From Schistosoma mansoni (taxonomy: Eukaryota; Platyhelminthes; Trematoda; Strigeidida; Schistosomatidae): a stretch of 64,000 bases of DNA. Below, one piece after another: positions 50,001 through 60,961 of this stretch (position 1 is its first letter; each line of letters starts with the position of its first letter). The DNA lies in contig NW_017386103.1 in the NCBI RefSeq assembly GCF_000237925.1, positions 1-64,000 on the forward strand, given 5' to 3'. The notes below the pieces were generated by a model, which had not been told where the DNA came from, searched no databases, and saw only the letters and a program-made list of their open reading frames with translations. The position numbers were made by a program, and so were the translations under genes.

Positions 50001-53000
50001 ACTTTTAAAATCTGAGTCGATGTATTATTAAACTTCAATACTTTATATAATCTCGTATAGTTGCGGAGGGTGTGTAATTCTGAGAATTTTTAAACTAGAA
50101 AAGTTTTTAAAGGTTTTCTGGGTAATGTGGGACTTTGTTGTAAATGCTTGTTAAATTGAGCAAGTCTCTACAAACTATTTAGTAAAATAATGAAAATACT
50201 TTCCACTATAGTTGAATTTATGATCCGACTAGCAAGACAGGCAGCCACAGGAAAGCAGGGAGCATTGAACAACTGTTCTAATCTAGTACTCAGATCATCG
50301 GAACTACGTAACTATGACGTATCAAGGACTGATATTAATAATTTTTTGGATAAATTTGTGATAAACTACTATCTTCATACTGAACAATAGTTAAAGACCA
50401 TATTTATTGAAAAAAATTATCTATTTCAAGAGGATGAGCAAATAAATATACGAAAACTATCTTTTCCCACATTCATTTGATGTACGAATCGCTTCATGGA
50501 ATAAAAAAACATGTATTTTGTTACCTAATTATCTAAGTTGTTTACCATTACCATAATAAGACAAAAAATATCTCTCCACCGTAAAACAATAGACTTTAGG
50601 AAACGATAATAAGATAAAATAAACAAGAACAGTTTAAAGATATTGTAAACAAGAAGCCTGATTTAATTGATATCACCATAATTAAGCCACTAATGTGTAT
50701 AAGTTATGCGTATATGTATAACACTGAACTGAACAAAACAAGAATATGTGGCCGGTAACCTTGTCTGGGTGAGTAATCTATACACAGTGACCTCGCCCAC
50801 ATTTAGATCACTCACTTAGCAAGTGTTTTTCTCCAAAGCATGTTATAGGTTCAGCCTAACCTGGCACATCACCAGCTTGGATTCTATACGATACAATTTC
50901 AGTTTGAAAAGAAAATCTGATTATCTTTGAGGTGAAAACTCCCAAAAGTTGATAAGTGTAAAAACCTTTAGGTTCATGACTGAATGATATTTAGCTGTTT
51001 CAAAAACTAAATTAATTTTTTATGAAAACTGTTGTAAAGAAAATATATCAGTAAATACACTAATAATATTTACCATCTTAGTAAATGGATTGATTGATTC
51101 ATAGATTGTACCACAATGTGACATTGATTGGCTCAACAAGTATCGATCAATTAATATTTTTTTATAATTTCCAGGAGATGTTACACCACCATTAAACATT
51201 ACCGGCGTCGAATTAGATACCATACAAAATTCAGCATCTGTATTCGATCGATTAGCGACTAAAGTGTTTGTAGTTAATGACTGATAACTTCGATCACTAT
51301 TATTATTATTACTATTAGTATAAATAACGTCAATAGTAGAAGTAGTAGTAATCGAAGTATCACCACTACAATTTGAAAGTTCATTAATTGCTAACACGGA
51401 ATTTGTCCTATGAATATCGTCCATACATTGATTAAGATTAACACTTGAATTTTGGAAATGATTCGTGTTTGAAACGAAATCATCATCTATAGAACGTAAA
51501 AAGAAAGGCATATGCAATTACGAAGAAATACATGAATGTATTTATTTAGATCAAAATATCTTATAGCCTTTGGATGTAAAACATTTCGTGGTAATCCTTT
51601 AAAAAAAACATACAGATATTATGTTGTCCTTAACTCTTAAAATTTGTTTCTATGATGGCATTGTAGACTGTAACTTCTCTAAGGTTACCAGATTATTTAT
51701 TTGTATTTATTTTTTATTTAAACACATAAATATTGGTACAAGGAAGCACCAGATACATATGCGCCATACAAATCTCATTTGATTTGTATGAGGGCTGTGA
51801 TACTACCCAGGTGCCCAAACTGAAGCAGGTGGTTTTCTTAGGGGGCCACACTCGGAGCCTTTGACCTAAAGATCTGATCCACAAAGCAGTGGAGCATCGT
51901 GAGATGTAGTCCCATGGTAGCCGGTGACCAACGATTGATTCATACGCCATTTGTTCCCTTAGGATACTGGAGCCCATGTGCACCATTGGTTTGGAATCAG
52001 GGTTTTCCAACTCCCCTAGGTGGACTCGCCTTGTCCACCAACCCGGTTAAAGCGCCGGACATTCGCTTTTCGTCCTCTCAATTTCGTAAACAACACCCCC
52101 GCCACGAGAAGGCAGTGAGTAGGACTTCCCTGGCAGAGGCTATATATTCGCTGGCCATGTGAGAGCATTTGGAGAGGGAGAGCGGACTCTATCCACTCTC
52201 GGCCGTACCAGGGCATTTGGGGGCACGGTTACCAGATTAAATAAATTAAACTATTTAAACTCTGTCCTCTGGGTTGAACGATCTCCATTCAGAAGAATTA
52301 CGACGCCTCATGATGAAAGCTGAGATTCTTCGGAAGTCACGAGGCCGACGCCACTTATAACAACCGCAGCAACAATCAATATAGACACATGCAACGTCCA
52401 GACGATGTAGGAGACCAGGAAGACCAGTCAAATAGCAACGAAAATGAGGAGATACAACGTGGCGATCCTCGGAATAAGCGAATCCCATTGGACCCAAGCT
52501 GGACAGCAAAGGCTAGATATGGGAGAGATGCTGCTGTACTCCGTTCACAAAGAAGAAAATGCTGCGCACACCCAGTGAGTTGCTCTGATGCTATCCAAAG
52601 AAGCACGTAATGCACTTATAGGATAATAATCTCATGGACCCAGGATCATCAAAGCAAAAGAGGGAATTACAATGAATATTATCCAATGTTATGCACCCAG
52701 TAATGATAGCAATGACGACGATAAAGTTCAGTTCTACGAGAGGCTGCAATCGATCATAGTGATGTGCCTAGGAAACGACCTGACCATCCTGATGGGAGAC
52801 CTAAACACCAAAGTCGGAATGGACAACACCGGATATGAAGATATCATGGGACAACATGGACTGGGAGAGAGAAATGAAAATGGTGAGAGACTTGCAAATC
52901 TATATGCATTCAACAAAATGTTTATAGGCGGCACAATATTTCCATACAAACGCAAAAATAAAGCTACTTGGATATCACCGGACCATACCACAGAGAACCA

Positions 53001-56000
53001 GATAGATCATATTTGCATCACTAAAACATTCACAAGGTCAGTGGAAGATGTGAGAAAGAGGAGAGGAGCTGACATAGCTTAAGATCACCACTTGGCGGTT
53101 ACTAAGATGAAACTGAAGCTAAAAAACACTAGGCAACTGAGGAAACAGCATTACAAAGGTATAATACAGAATTCCATTCGAGATACTGACAAACAACAAA
53201 TTCAAGATAGCTCTCAGCAATAGGTTCCAAGCCTTACAAGATCTGCTGAAAGAAGAAGAAACTACTAGAAAGGACAATTGGGAAAGGATCAAAGAAGAAC
53301 TAACTCCAACGTGTCAGGAGGTTTTGGGACATAAAAGCAATTGCGAATACGCTCCATATTCTATCCAGGAAGATTTGGAGGGACAAGTGCCACTGATGGA
53401 CTGGAAAGAAAGATATCTCATCAAGATACCAAACGAAGATCTCAGAATATGTGAAAACCATAGAGGTATCACACTACTACCGGTACCCCCGACCGTAGTT
53501 GCTACATTGACGTGGTGGTCGGGCTTGCCTATCGTGATGACCCAACCAAGCTGAAACATATGTTCCTGTAGGTTCTACCAAGCCAGGCAGGTCGATTGGA
53601 GAACGGTAAGACTAAAAGCAGCAACTCAATGTCTGAGGGCGAAGCTGTACTACTGACTGTAGAGCGGTATGACAGCAGAGGTGTTTTTCTCGGACAACCA
53701 GAATAATAGCGACGCTGCCTTCTCACAAGGAAGGAAGGAAGGGGTTAGAATAGGTCGACCATAAGAATGTCACACCTCATCTTACCTCAAGGATTTCCGT
53801 CTCCGGAGGTAAGGTCCTTTGAAGTACGGAGCTAACACGTCAAAAATCCCCCACAAAAAGTCCGTGCGTAACCGGCCTCAAGCAGTTGTCCCTTGAACTC
53901 TGCGGTCACGCTCCCAGGTCGTTAAGACCAACATTAATCCAACTTACCATTCAGGTCCCTCAAGAAATATCCTTCTACAGTGTGAGCAGCCGGGAAGTGA
54001 TATCGGCCCTCATACCCGTAACAACACACGAGACCAAGTTGGTCACATTCAAATCCTTCTTACACCTCCTAATAACTCTCTTGTCTCCACGACTAACCCA
54101 CCTCACGTCCCTTTGTCATCTCGCACCGTTAGGGAAAACGATTCGGGTACACGGAACGTTATTCCTGGTCTCCTGAAACCACGCTCTAAACTACATATAA
54201 GAGCTTTTAAAGCCCGAACACTGTGCCAAACAGGACAAGAGGCTTCCTTAGCTAGGACTTTAGAATCTCCCACCATCGATGTGTGCTGCGTCTCCGAAAC
54301 ACGCATACAGAATCCGAGTAGCGTCATTCATTTGACCCCACCATGTCAAAATAAAGAACCAACTCCATTCAGGCTTCGTATTTCTAGAAGCCCTGATGCT
54401 GCTTCCCGTGGTCTCGCTGGCGTAAGTATAGCATTGCATGATGTAAAAGGTGGGTTTTACAGGAAATTTTCCGACCTTCTCCGAAAAGCTAGGCGCTCTG
54501 ATGTAGAAATAGTGGCTAGTGACTTTAGTGCTCAAGTAGGTAAACTAAGCGAAAGGGGAAGACAGCTGGGTGGATCTTATGGTGTCGTGGCTAAAAGAAC
54601 AAATAAAGGCGGTCGTGCGTTGCAGCTATGCTCAGATAACCGCCTGTTTCTTGCAAATACTAACTTTAAGCATAAGGAAAAACATCATTTGACATGGCGA
54701 CCCCCGAATTCGTCCCAACGTTGGATCCAAATAGATCGCATTGCTATCAGCCACCGATAAAGGGACTCGATAGAAGACTGTCGCTCATTCTGTAGCATAT
54801 ACTTAGATTCAGATCATGCTCTAGTGTGAGTACGTATCTGTCTGCGTCTTACTGGACGCAGGAAACACACTACAAGGAAACCTCTTAGGGGTCTACTTAA
54901 TGATAAGCAAACTAAAATATATTTCAGGAACAACTAGAAAAACAGTTAGGCAGACATGTAAGTTGTGCCTACCCCAAAGCAGCGTGGAATGACATCCGAA
55001 AAGTTGTGGAAACAGCAGTGACATCTGATAGTACAGTGAACGATAAGGTTAGGGAGAAACACTGAATCTCAGCAGCATCTACCGCACTGATAGATGCTCG
55101 AAAACTCATCCCATCTGGATCTGAACATAACGAAGAGCGGAGTCAGCTTAATCACAGGCTAATAAGAAGCCTACGAAATGATCGTAAACAGTGGTGGGTA
55201 GCGAAAGCAAGAGAGATGGAAAAGGCAGCGGCAATAGGTAACAGCAGACAACTGTTCAGACTTGCTAAAGAAACCGGTATTAGGAGCTAAACTGTCAGCG
55301 AAACTATCTCGGAAAAAGATGGACATATCATTCATTCTCAATCCAGGAGATTGGATCGATGGGAAGAACACTATAGGGATCAGTTCAACTGGCCTTCAGC
55401 CACACTTCAGTTACCCACGATCCCCAGTCGTCCTGAATGGAAAATTGATGTAAGTCCTCCAACTCTCTACGAGGTTGAAAAAGCTATAGGACATCTAAAG
55501 CGAGGGAGAGCAGCAGGCCCTGACAGGTTTACTCCTGAGATTTTTAAGGATAGTGGTCCAGTACTAGCAGCGAGATTGACTGAGGTCTTAGGTAGAATCT
55601 GGGAACTGAACTTAATTCCATCTGACTGGTCCCAATCACTGATTGTGCCAGCCTATAAGAAAGGACAAAAGTCCTCCTGTGACAATCACAGAGGGATCAG
55701 TTTGACTAATATAGTGTCTAAAATATTAGCTTCAATAATACTTGGACGCCTAACCAAAGCTTGTGAAGAGCAGACTAGAGAAAACCAGGCTGGTTTTCTA
55801 CCTGGACGTGGTTGCATAGACCAGATATTCACTCTACGTCAGGTCCTAGAACATAGACACACATTCAGACGTCCCACAATCGTAGTATTACTTGACCTTA
55901 AGGCGATATTTGACTCCGTTGATCGTGAGGTTCTATGGCAGTGTTTGTCACTGAAAGGAGTACCAAAGAAGTACAATAACCTCATAAAGGCTCTCTACTC

Positions 56001-58740
56001 GAACACAACTGGTCGAGTTAGAGCCTATGGCGAACTGTCTTCAGGATTGGTTACCTCAAGTGGTGTTCGTCAGGGCTGTCCACTCTCTCCATTCTTGTTT
56101 AACTTCGTAGTTGACGTGCTATTAGAAATAACACTTTCATCATCTCAATCTCCAGAAGTTGAACTTTTACCGGGAGGATCACTTGTTGACTTAGAATACG
56201 CCGACGACATAGTTTTATTTGGTGAAGACGCTGACAAAATGCAGAGTCTTCTGACCACTATAAGCAACTATGCAGGCATGTTCGGGATGCGATTCTCGCC
56301 CTCGAAGTGTAAAATGTTACTTCAGGATTGGGTCGTATCGGCACCTGAACTAATGATAGGGAGTGAAGCAGTTGAGCGTGTCGACCGCCTCACTTATCTT
56401 GGGAGTCTCATCAGCCCTTGTGGTCTGGTGTGTGACAAAATCTCAGCACGGATACAGAAGACTCATCTAACTTTCGCCAACCTCAGTCATTTAGAGCGTA
56501 GGCGAGATATCAGTTTACCAAACAAACGACGGGTTTACTGCGCAGCAGTTCGCTCTGTTTTACTTTATGGCAGTGAAACATGACCGATAAGAGTAGAGGA
56601 TATTCGTAGGTTACTAGCATTCGAACATTGGTGTTCTCGAAACACTGCTCATATATCCTGAGACCACCGAGTAAGTAATGCAGTTGTTAGGAAACGGGTA
56701 CTAGGTGAGGATGGCAATTCGATTGATGAAGCAATGAAACTTCATCAGTTGAGATGACTGGGACATGTGTTTCGTATGCCCAACCAACGACTGCCCCGAC
56801 GAGCGGTGTTTTACGGTATAAGAGTAGGTTGGAAGAAAGCTAGGGGCGGCCAGACCAAAACGTGGCACAAATCCATGAAGTCACTCACAAGTGGACTGAT
56901 CCATGTTGGTAGGTGTACACCACCTGGTTGGGATCCGAGAGATGATAAAAACCGATGGTTAAAGACCTTGAATGACGTGGCTCAAAATCGTTTGCAATGG
57001 AGAAGGTGCATCCTATCTTTGTGTTCTCCCAAATTCTAATCTTCCGAATTTTTCATGCCTCTTTCTTTTTTTTCTCTTCCCAAATTTATTTCACTACATT
57101 AGACTCCTTCAATAACATCTTCAAACCCTCATCTTTCACATTAATGCTTACACTCTTACTACTTCTATCACTATGGGATTTGAATCGAAAATTCTATCTC
57201 TGTGATAATGTGGTATGGCAACTTGAACTGATGTACGTACGTACGATGTTCTACGTTGTTGCTAACTGACTGACTAAAGACATCAGCTGGTAACTACCGA
57301 CTATCATTTGGCTTCAATCATTTTCATATTCATATCCATATTATCACATTCTTTATGATACATTTGATTGGCATAAAGTGAAATGTTGACGATTGAAAAA
57401 CAGTCATGAATGTGTACGAACGTCATTGGTTTAAAATTTCTTCTATTTATCGATTTGGCTCATCAAATGTATATGGCACGATACAATTAATTGTACATAT
57501 CTTTCTTTTTCATCAACTTCAACTCTAAGCATAACACAAAGACTTGATGACTTTTTAAGAAGAACATATGATATTTTTGATGGTCATCACATTTAAAATG
57601 TACAGTACTAATAAAACACCATTACAGTCTTCAAAATATAGATATGACTGGTGATTGATGACAGAAAAAAGAAACATTATATATACACCTTGACGACAAT
57701 CTTTTCTATCATTAAGTGGTTTATAAATTTTGACTTCAAGTAACTCATTTAGAAAACATACGTTTATGTGGTCGACATTAAGCTACTCCCTTTATAGAAA
57801 CAATAACGATACTACTCGATTATCCACCAAGTTATTTCTTGACTCGAATCTTTGGTGATTAATCTTTTGTATTACCACGAATAATGTTACTAACTTTACT
57901 ACTCGGGGATTTTCCCCGACAATTTTATCTAGCTGTGCCAATGTGGGCACGACAACTTGAACCGAGATACATACATGGAACTTATTGGTTGAAAGTTGAG
58001 TATCTTAACCATTAAGCTACCTCTCACACAGTTCAACGATAGCATAGGAGAAAAGGAAAATCCTCAAATACAACACGGATAGGAAATTAGGAAAAAACGT
58101 TGGAAGTGGATAGGACATACATTGAGGAAATCATCAAACTGTATCACGAAGCAAGAACTAACTTGAAATCCTGAAGGCAAAAGCAGAAAATGAAGACCGT
58201 GGAACACTGCGTGGAGAACCGGAAGTAGACATTAAAAGACTGAACAGCAACTGGAAAGAATTGCCCAGAACAGAGTTCGATGGGGAATGCTAGTGGGTGG
58301 CCTATGCTTCCTTACAACAAGTAATAGGTGCAAGTAAGTAAGGATAATTTTATTTCGTTAAAATACCGAACATTAGCAGTTTTAAAAAGACTACTAGTGA
58401 TCTAACTTGACAATTAAAACGCCAAAAATTTAAACCCATTTTTCTTTTCTTAGTAGATTGATCATTTCTACTACTGCTACTAAACACTTTATCGAATTAA
58501 CTATAATAACGTTTGTACAATCTAAGTAAGGTGCCCTATTTTGTTATCTAGGCCATCAGATTATTATGACAGTCTCATCTTGTTTTATATGCACTGTATT
58601 TTCTGAAGAAGAAGAACAAAGACAGAATGTTTTATAAACATGACAATGCTTTAGTAATTTCTTACACAAATTCCCTGAATTTCGCTAAGTTATAATGAAA
58701 GGATACTGAGTCAATAGGGTGCTCACAAACAATGTAGACC

Positions 58741-58791
<51 letters not shown>

Positions 58792-59176
58792 TAATAATGC
58801 CCAAACGGAGACGGATCATTCACTTAATTACAATGGGCCACTCACATTTATCTTTCACTTTCTATATAGCCTTATGAAAGTGACCAATGCGTTGTTTGTT
58901 ACCCCACATATTTACACTTCACTATAAGCTTGCTATAATATGCATAACATCAAACTATTTTAGATACTGTGATAAATATTCCTATTATAAAATTATGTAA
59001 ATAAAATGAATGAATAATCAAAAATGTTAATTTGTTCATGCTGCATTTGATATTAATTAAGTTTTACACTTACATAGTGGTTTTTGTCGTTGTTGTGGTT
59101 GTGGTTGTTGACATTGCTGTCCTTCAATTTGATCTGTCTCCAACTTTATACACTGACGCCTTCTCCATCGTCTCAT
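40842..59176 (-). CDS. C2H2 zinc-finger transcription factor, klumpfuss/EGR type (7 exons)
   Basis: Exons in coding order: 59176-59074, 51486-51074, 46357-46210, 45204-44897, 43652-43031, 41873-41098, 41042-40842; 2571 nt, 856 residues plus stop, with every junction in phase. The body (1-708) is Asn/Ser/Thr-rich with a poly-Thr run, as in many activation or repression regions. Three fingers follow at about 709-731, 737-759 and 765-787, all C-X2-C-X12-H-X3-H with linkers TGHKPF and TGQRPY. Helix residues RSDMLVR, RSDHLST and RRDMITR resemble klumpfuss and, less closely, EGR/WT1 fingers, so GC-rich DNA sites are likely; this is inferred. The first exon and the last are the least certain. It probably acts in the nucleus as a sequence-specific regulator. 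Introns carry a LINE pair and SINEs. Confidence 0.8.
41098..41873 (-). CDS. Zinc-finger gene exon 6 (all three C2H2 fingers)
   Basis: Acceptor ctttattttag|at takes one base from exon 5. The exon encodes a Thr/Ser/Asn-rich region with a run of Thr codons (near 41405-41440), then [38 protein letters not shown] and [19 protein letters not shown]. Ends in phase 0 at agaaaa|gtaagt. Confidence 0.9.
42115..42640 (+). repeat. Dispersed ~500-bp repeat, copy 4 (near full length)
   Basis: Runs from gcccccgaatgccctggtac to ccaatatttgtgtttaaatg, within intron 5 of the zinc-finger gene and antisense to it. A frame [20 protein letters not shown], then [20 protein letters not shown] is open and is shared with the 51712 copy. 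Confidence 0.8.
43031..43652 (-). CDS. Zinc-finger gene exon 5
   Basis: Acceptor attttatcttacag|ttc is phase 0 after exon 4. Encodes [17 protein letters not shown], an Asn/Ser/Thr-rich region and FKYRHPMG. Ends at aatgg|gtatat, leaving one base that exon 6 completes to Asp. No domain recognised. Confidence 0.75.
44897..45204 (-). CDS. Zinc-finger gene exon 4
   Basis: Acceptor tttttttacgaatttag|cg completes a Ser codon. Encodes [19 protein letters not shown], then [15 protein letters not shown] and a Thr/Asn-rich region to NVGHE|gtgctt. The amphipathic [13 protein letters not shown] segment resembles [10 protein letters not shown] at the start of exon 5. Confidence 0.7.
45560..45640 (-). repeat. 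tRNA-like SINE remnant (second family), intron 3
   Basis: On the - strand caatgacttagtggttaaaa resembles an A box and gttacaaattcgaacccttt a B box. Same family as 9123-9275 by A-box resemblance. Confidence 0.35.
46210..46357 (-). CDS. Zinc-finger gene exon 3
   Basis: Acceptor aatatgttttag|gta is phase 0 after exon 2. Encodes [20 protein letters not shown], then [20 protein letters not shown] and RKESNS. The donor t|gtatta leaves one base, completed by exon 4 to Ser. No domain recognised. Confidence 0.65.
46858..47150 (+). repeat. Hammerhead SINE, diverged, in intron 2
   Basis: 5' region gagaagcagcgactagcaga, B-box-like taggtttgattccga, hammerhead remnant gcactgctgaagtccaatat followed by taggatgaaaca, and tail aggttttcgacggtggtcta. 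The hammerhead core is lost by deletion. Confidence 0.65.
47650..47945 (-). repeat. Hammerhead SINE, full-length but diverged, intron 2
   Basis: On the - strand from about 47945: gtgaccagtggagctaaact, A box ccggctcagtgatctgga, B box tggtttgaatct, core gcactgctgaggagtcactt, then the GAAA region altered to aaatg, tail. It is useful as a single (unpaired) full-length copy showing the natural order of parts. Confidence 0.7.
47946..51073. other. Intron 2 remainder of zinc-finger gene, no gene seen
   Basis: AT-rich. Segments near 48560-48690 and 49270-49340 share ttctgattgg/cacgtga motifs with repeat copy A at 25780, and may be traces of that family. A 66-codon frame from ATG at 50190 to TAG 50388 has no domain; I leave it unassigned. 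Confidence 0.4.
51074..51486 (-). CDS. Zinc-finger gene exon 2
   Basis: Acceptor ttctttttacgttctatag|at takes one base from exon 1 (Tyr). Encodes [19 protein letters not shown], a Ser/Thr/Asn-rich stretch, and [20 protein letters not shown] then NPFTKM|gtaaat. No domain recognised. Confidence 0.75.
51712..52222 (-). repeat. Dispersed ~500-bp repeat, copy 5 (near full length)
   Basis: Sense strand is -, inside intron 1 of the zinc-finger gene. It keeps a 98-codon frame (51714-52010) reading [20 protein letters not shown], then [20 protein letters not shown] and [18 protein letters not shown]. Confidence 0.8.
52260..53483 (+). mobile_element. SR2-like (RTE) LINE, 5' half: endonuclease and start of RT
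   Basis: The first part, with stops, reads [20 protein letters not shown]. The frame at 52672-53079 reads [18 protein letters not shown], then [20 protein letters not shown] and [19 protein letters not shown]. These are the APE endonuclease signatures (SE-HW, GD-N, and DHH just after a stop at 53080). A later frame gives [20 protein letters not shown] then HRGITLL (RT entry) and stops at 53483, where the second LINE begins. Inactivated by stops and truncation. Confidence 0.85.
54113..54760 (+). pseudogene. LINE endonuclease domain (APE), internally deleted
   Basis: The frame reads [20 protein letters not shown], then VCCVSETRI (catalytic Glu), [44 protein letters not shown] and [14 protein letters not shown]. 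The GDFNAQVG box has become SDFSAQVG, losing the catalytic Asn. About 60 residues seem missing between VSIAL and [13 protein letters not shown] compared with related elements. A stop ends the frame before the SDH box, which is visible shortly downstream as DSDHALV. Confidence 0.75.
55351..56583 (+). pseudogene. LINE reverse transcriptase domain, almost intact
   Basis: A 410-codon frame includes [72 protein letters not shown] (motif A), [16 protein letters not shown] (motif B), [11 protein letters not shown] (YADD box) and LTYLGSLIS. It ends at YGSET-TGA, where the family has TGG, so a single TGG-to-TGA change closes it; the C-terminal coding continues in pieces to about 57038 ([12 protein letters not shown] and [13 protein letters not shown]). 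The catalytic core itself looks intact. Confidence 0.9.
57935..58025 (-). repeat. tRNA-like SINE remnant (second family)
   Basis: On the - strand gaggtagcttaatggttaag and, about 40 bases on, ctcggttcaagttg resemble A and B boxes. Same family as 9123-9275. Confidence 0.35.
58075..58345 (+). mobile_element. SR2-like LINE 3' end
   Basis: Encodes [17 protein letters not shown]-like and [20 protein letters not shown]-like pieces and ends ataggtgcaagtaagtaagg. It could be the missing 3' end of the copy at 52260, separated by the LINE insertion and by other sequence, but this is not proven. Confidence 0.75.
58744..58789. repeat. TA microsatellite
   Basis: Uninterrupted (TA) run of about 23 units. 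Confidence 0.95.
59074..59176 (-). CDS. Zinc-finger gene exon 1 (putative start)
   Basis: ATG at 59176 starts [20 protein letters not shown], followed by a Gln/Pro-rich run to KPL, ending ccactat|gtaagt. The single leftover base completes a Tyr codon with exon 2. The strong donor and matching phase support it, but the 7.6-kb intron and short length leave doubt. The same frame is open for 22 more codons upstream without an ATG. Confidence 0.5.
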
Positions 59177-60961
59177 ATATAATGATGATGTTTTTAAAGC
59201 ATTAGAATTTAGACAATCCGGTAGTAGAGTTGTGCACTTTATTCACGAATTGTATTGGTGATCATTAAATAAAACAGTAATTTTTAATAACAAGATACAC
59301 AGAATAATACTCAGCAAAATAGACACTGACCTTTCGCTTCACAATAATATAAAGATTTATGAGAGAAAAAAAGGAATTTGTGCGAAAAACAATACTAATT
59401 AGTTTGATAGATAGATACCAAGACAATTGGTCTTTGACTACAATGACTACTGAAACCCATCAACTAATGTTGGGTGATTTGAAGCGATTGGTAGAGAACC
59501 TTGGACCTAGTTTTCGTGCTAGTTGGGACTTAGTCCTATGGTCACTTGCTGACTGTCCCCAACCATCTAACATTGAAACATAATGCACGAAAAATAGAAA
59601 AGATTCATGAACAAAAGTTTAACGATTGTACATGAACTGTCTAAACCAGATCCGTGAAGATACGACCTTATAGGAGAACAGAACCCTGTAGATCGTAAAC
59701 TATCGCTAGATAACGAAGTAAAAATCAATGAATTGAGTGGTTAAAAGGACCAAAACTCTTATGACGAAACGAGGACAAGTTGCTAAGCTTCGAATAATTT
59801 GAGAATATTGTTGTAGAGCATGTCAGAAGATAAATAAATATAATATTTAGCACGGTTATGAATGAGTACTTCTGAAAAGTTACAAACTAAGATAAAACAG
59901 CTGTTACCTGGTTTCTAACAGCTCTCTACTTGACGTCAGTTCATGAAAAGAACTTACTTCGAACTGAACAACTTCCGTGTACGTTTTAATTATCGGTTGT
60001 TCGATATTTTTTGTTACTGAAAAATATCAGAAATGGTGAACTTTTGTATGCTATTCTGTCATTTAATTTGTTTACTAATTAATATCTTCTCACGTAAAAT
60101 TTCAAAATTGAGAGGGTTTCGGTCACTTCTTAATAAGAATATACGTGAATTTATTATACAAAGGGAAATGTGTTCAATAAAAGCCAAATTCTTTTATATG
60201 GTTATATTACATTTTTTTAAAATAACCAATGAGATTTACGTTACATTGTACAAGCTATAATCCCAGATCTTAGGTTTCATGTATCATAATCGTACATGTT
60301 TATGTCAAGGAGAGAAAATGTGATGGATTATGAAAAGTCAAGTGAACATATCACGTGTTAATTTCAAGGACAAAAAAATTAATAACCATGGTCATTATTC
60401 CTAATGTTAGACTGAGGATTACCTATACTATACAATATAGGCAAACAAAAATTATGAGGAACTCCAGAAATTGATTCATTCATGCTATTTGTCAATGTGA
60501 TTCATTAAACTTCCAAATCATTACTAAATATGGTAGATTTTAAAATCTTTCAGAACTCGAAAGTTGAGTGCAACTACATAATCGATGGCTCGAATTTTAG
60601 TTTGATATGACAACCGGTTTAAGAACCTTGAACAGATGGACTGTGGTCCGAATTGCCAAAACACATCAACATATAGAAATGGTGTAACAATAAAGATACC
60701 AAGATAAACAATAAGATAATCGAAATAATAGTAGTATATGTGATAAAAAGAATAAATATAGAGAACATGGTTTGAAAAGAAGGAATAAATTTGTGGAGCA
60801 AAAGTATGAAATGATATGGAAACCCACAAGCTAGAAGAAAAATGATAAATGCATCTGATGGACCGTTACCGACTTCAACCCAGATCATTTAAGGTTTCCA
60901 TCACTTATCACAAACACCCAATGAATTCCAACCAGTTATTTTTGACATCATAACACAAATT
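59177..60961. other. Upstream region of zinc-finger gene, no gene seen
   Basis: AT-rich. The promoter of the zinc-finger gene should be here, but no convincing TATA or initiator was picked out. Frames at 59359 (+) and 60524 (-) have no domain. Confidence 0.4.

Larger units (their letters stand above)
53484..57276 (+). mobile_element. APE-type LINE, near full length, inactivated
   Basis: A GC-rich 5' leader (53484 to about 53990) is followed by an endonuclease frame ending at about 54758 and an RT frame at 55351-56580, then a C-terminal region, a 3' UTR and a (CTGA)n tail. Between 54760 and 55350 the frame is broken by stops and shifts. It abuts an SR2-like element. 5'-truncated relatives are at 11201, 12002, 21088 and 36933. 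It lies in intron 1 of the zinc-finger gene, on the opposite strand. Confidence 0.85.

Noticed and set aside
52255-52509. - strand frames across 52255-52615
   Set aside because: Antisense shadows of the SR2-like endonuclease region.
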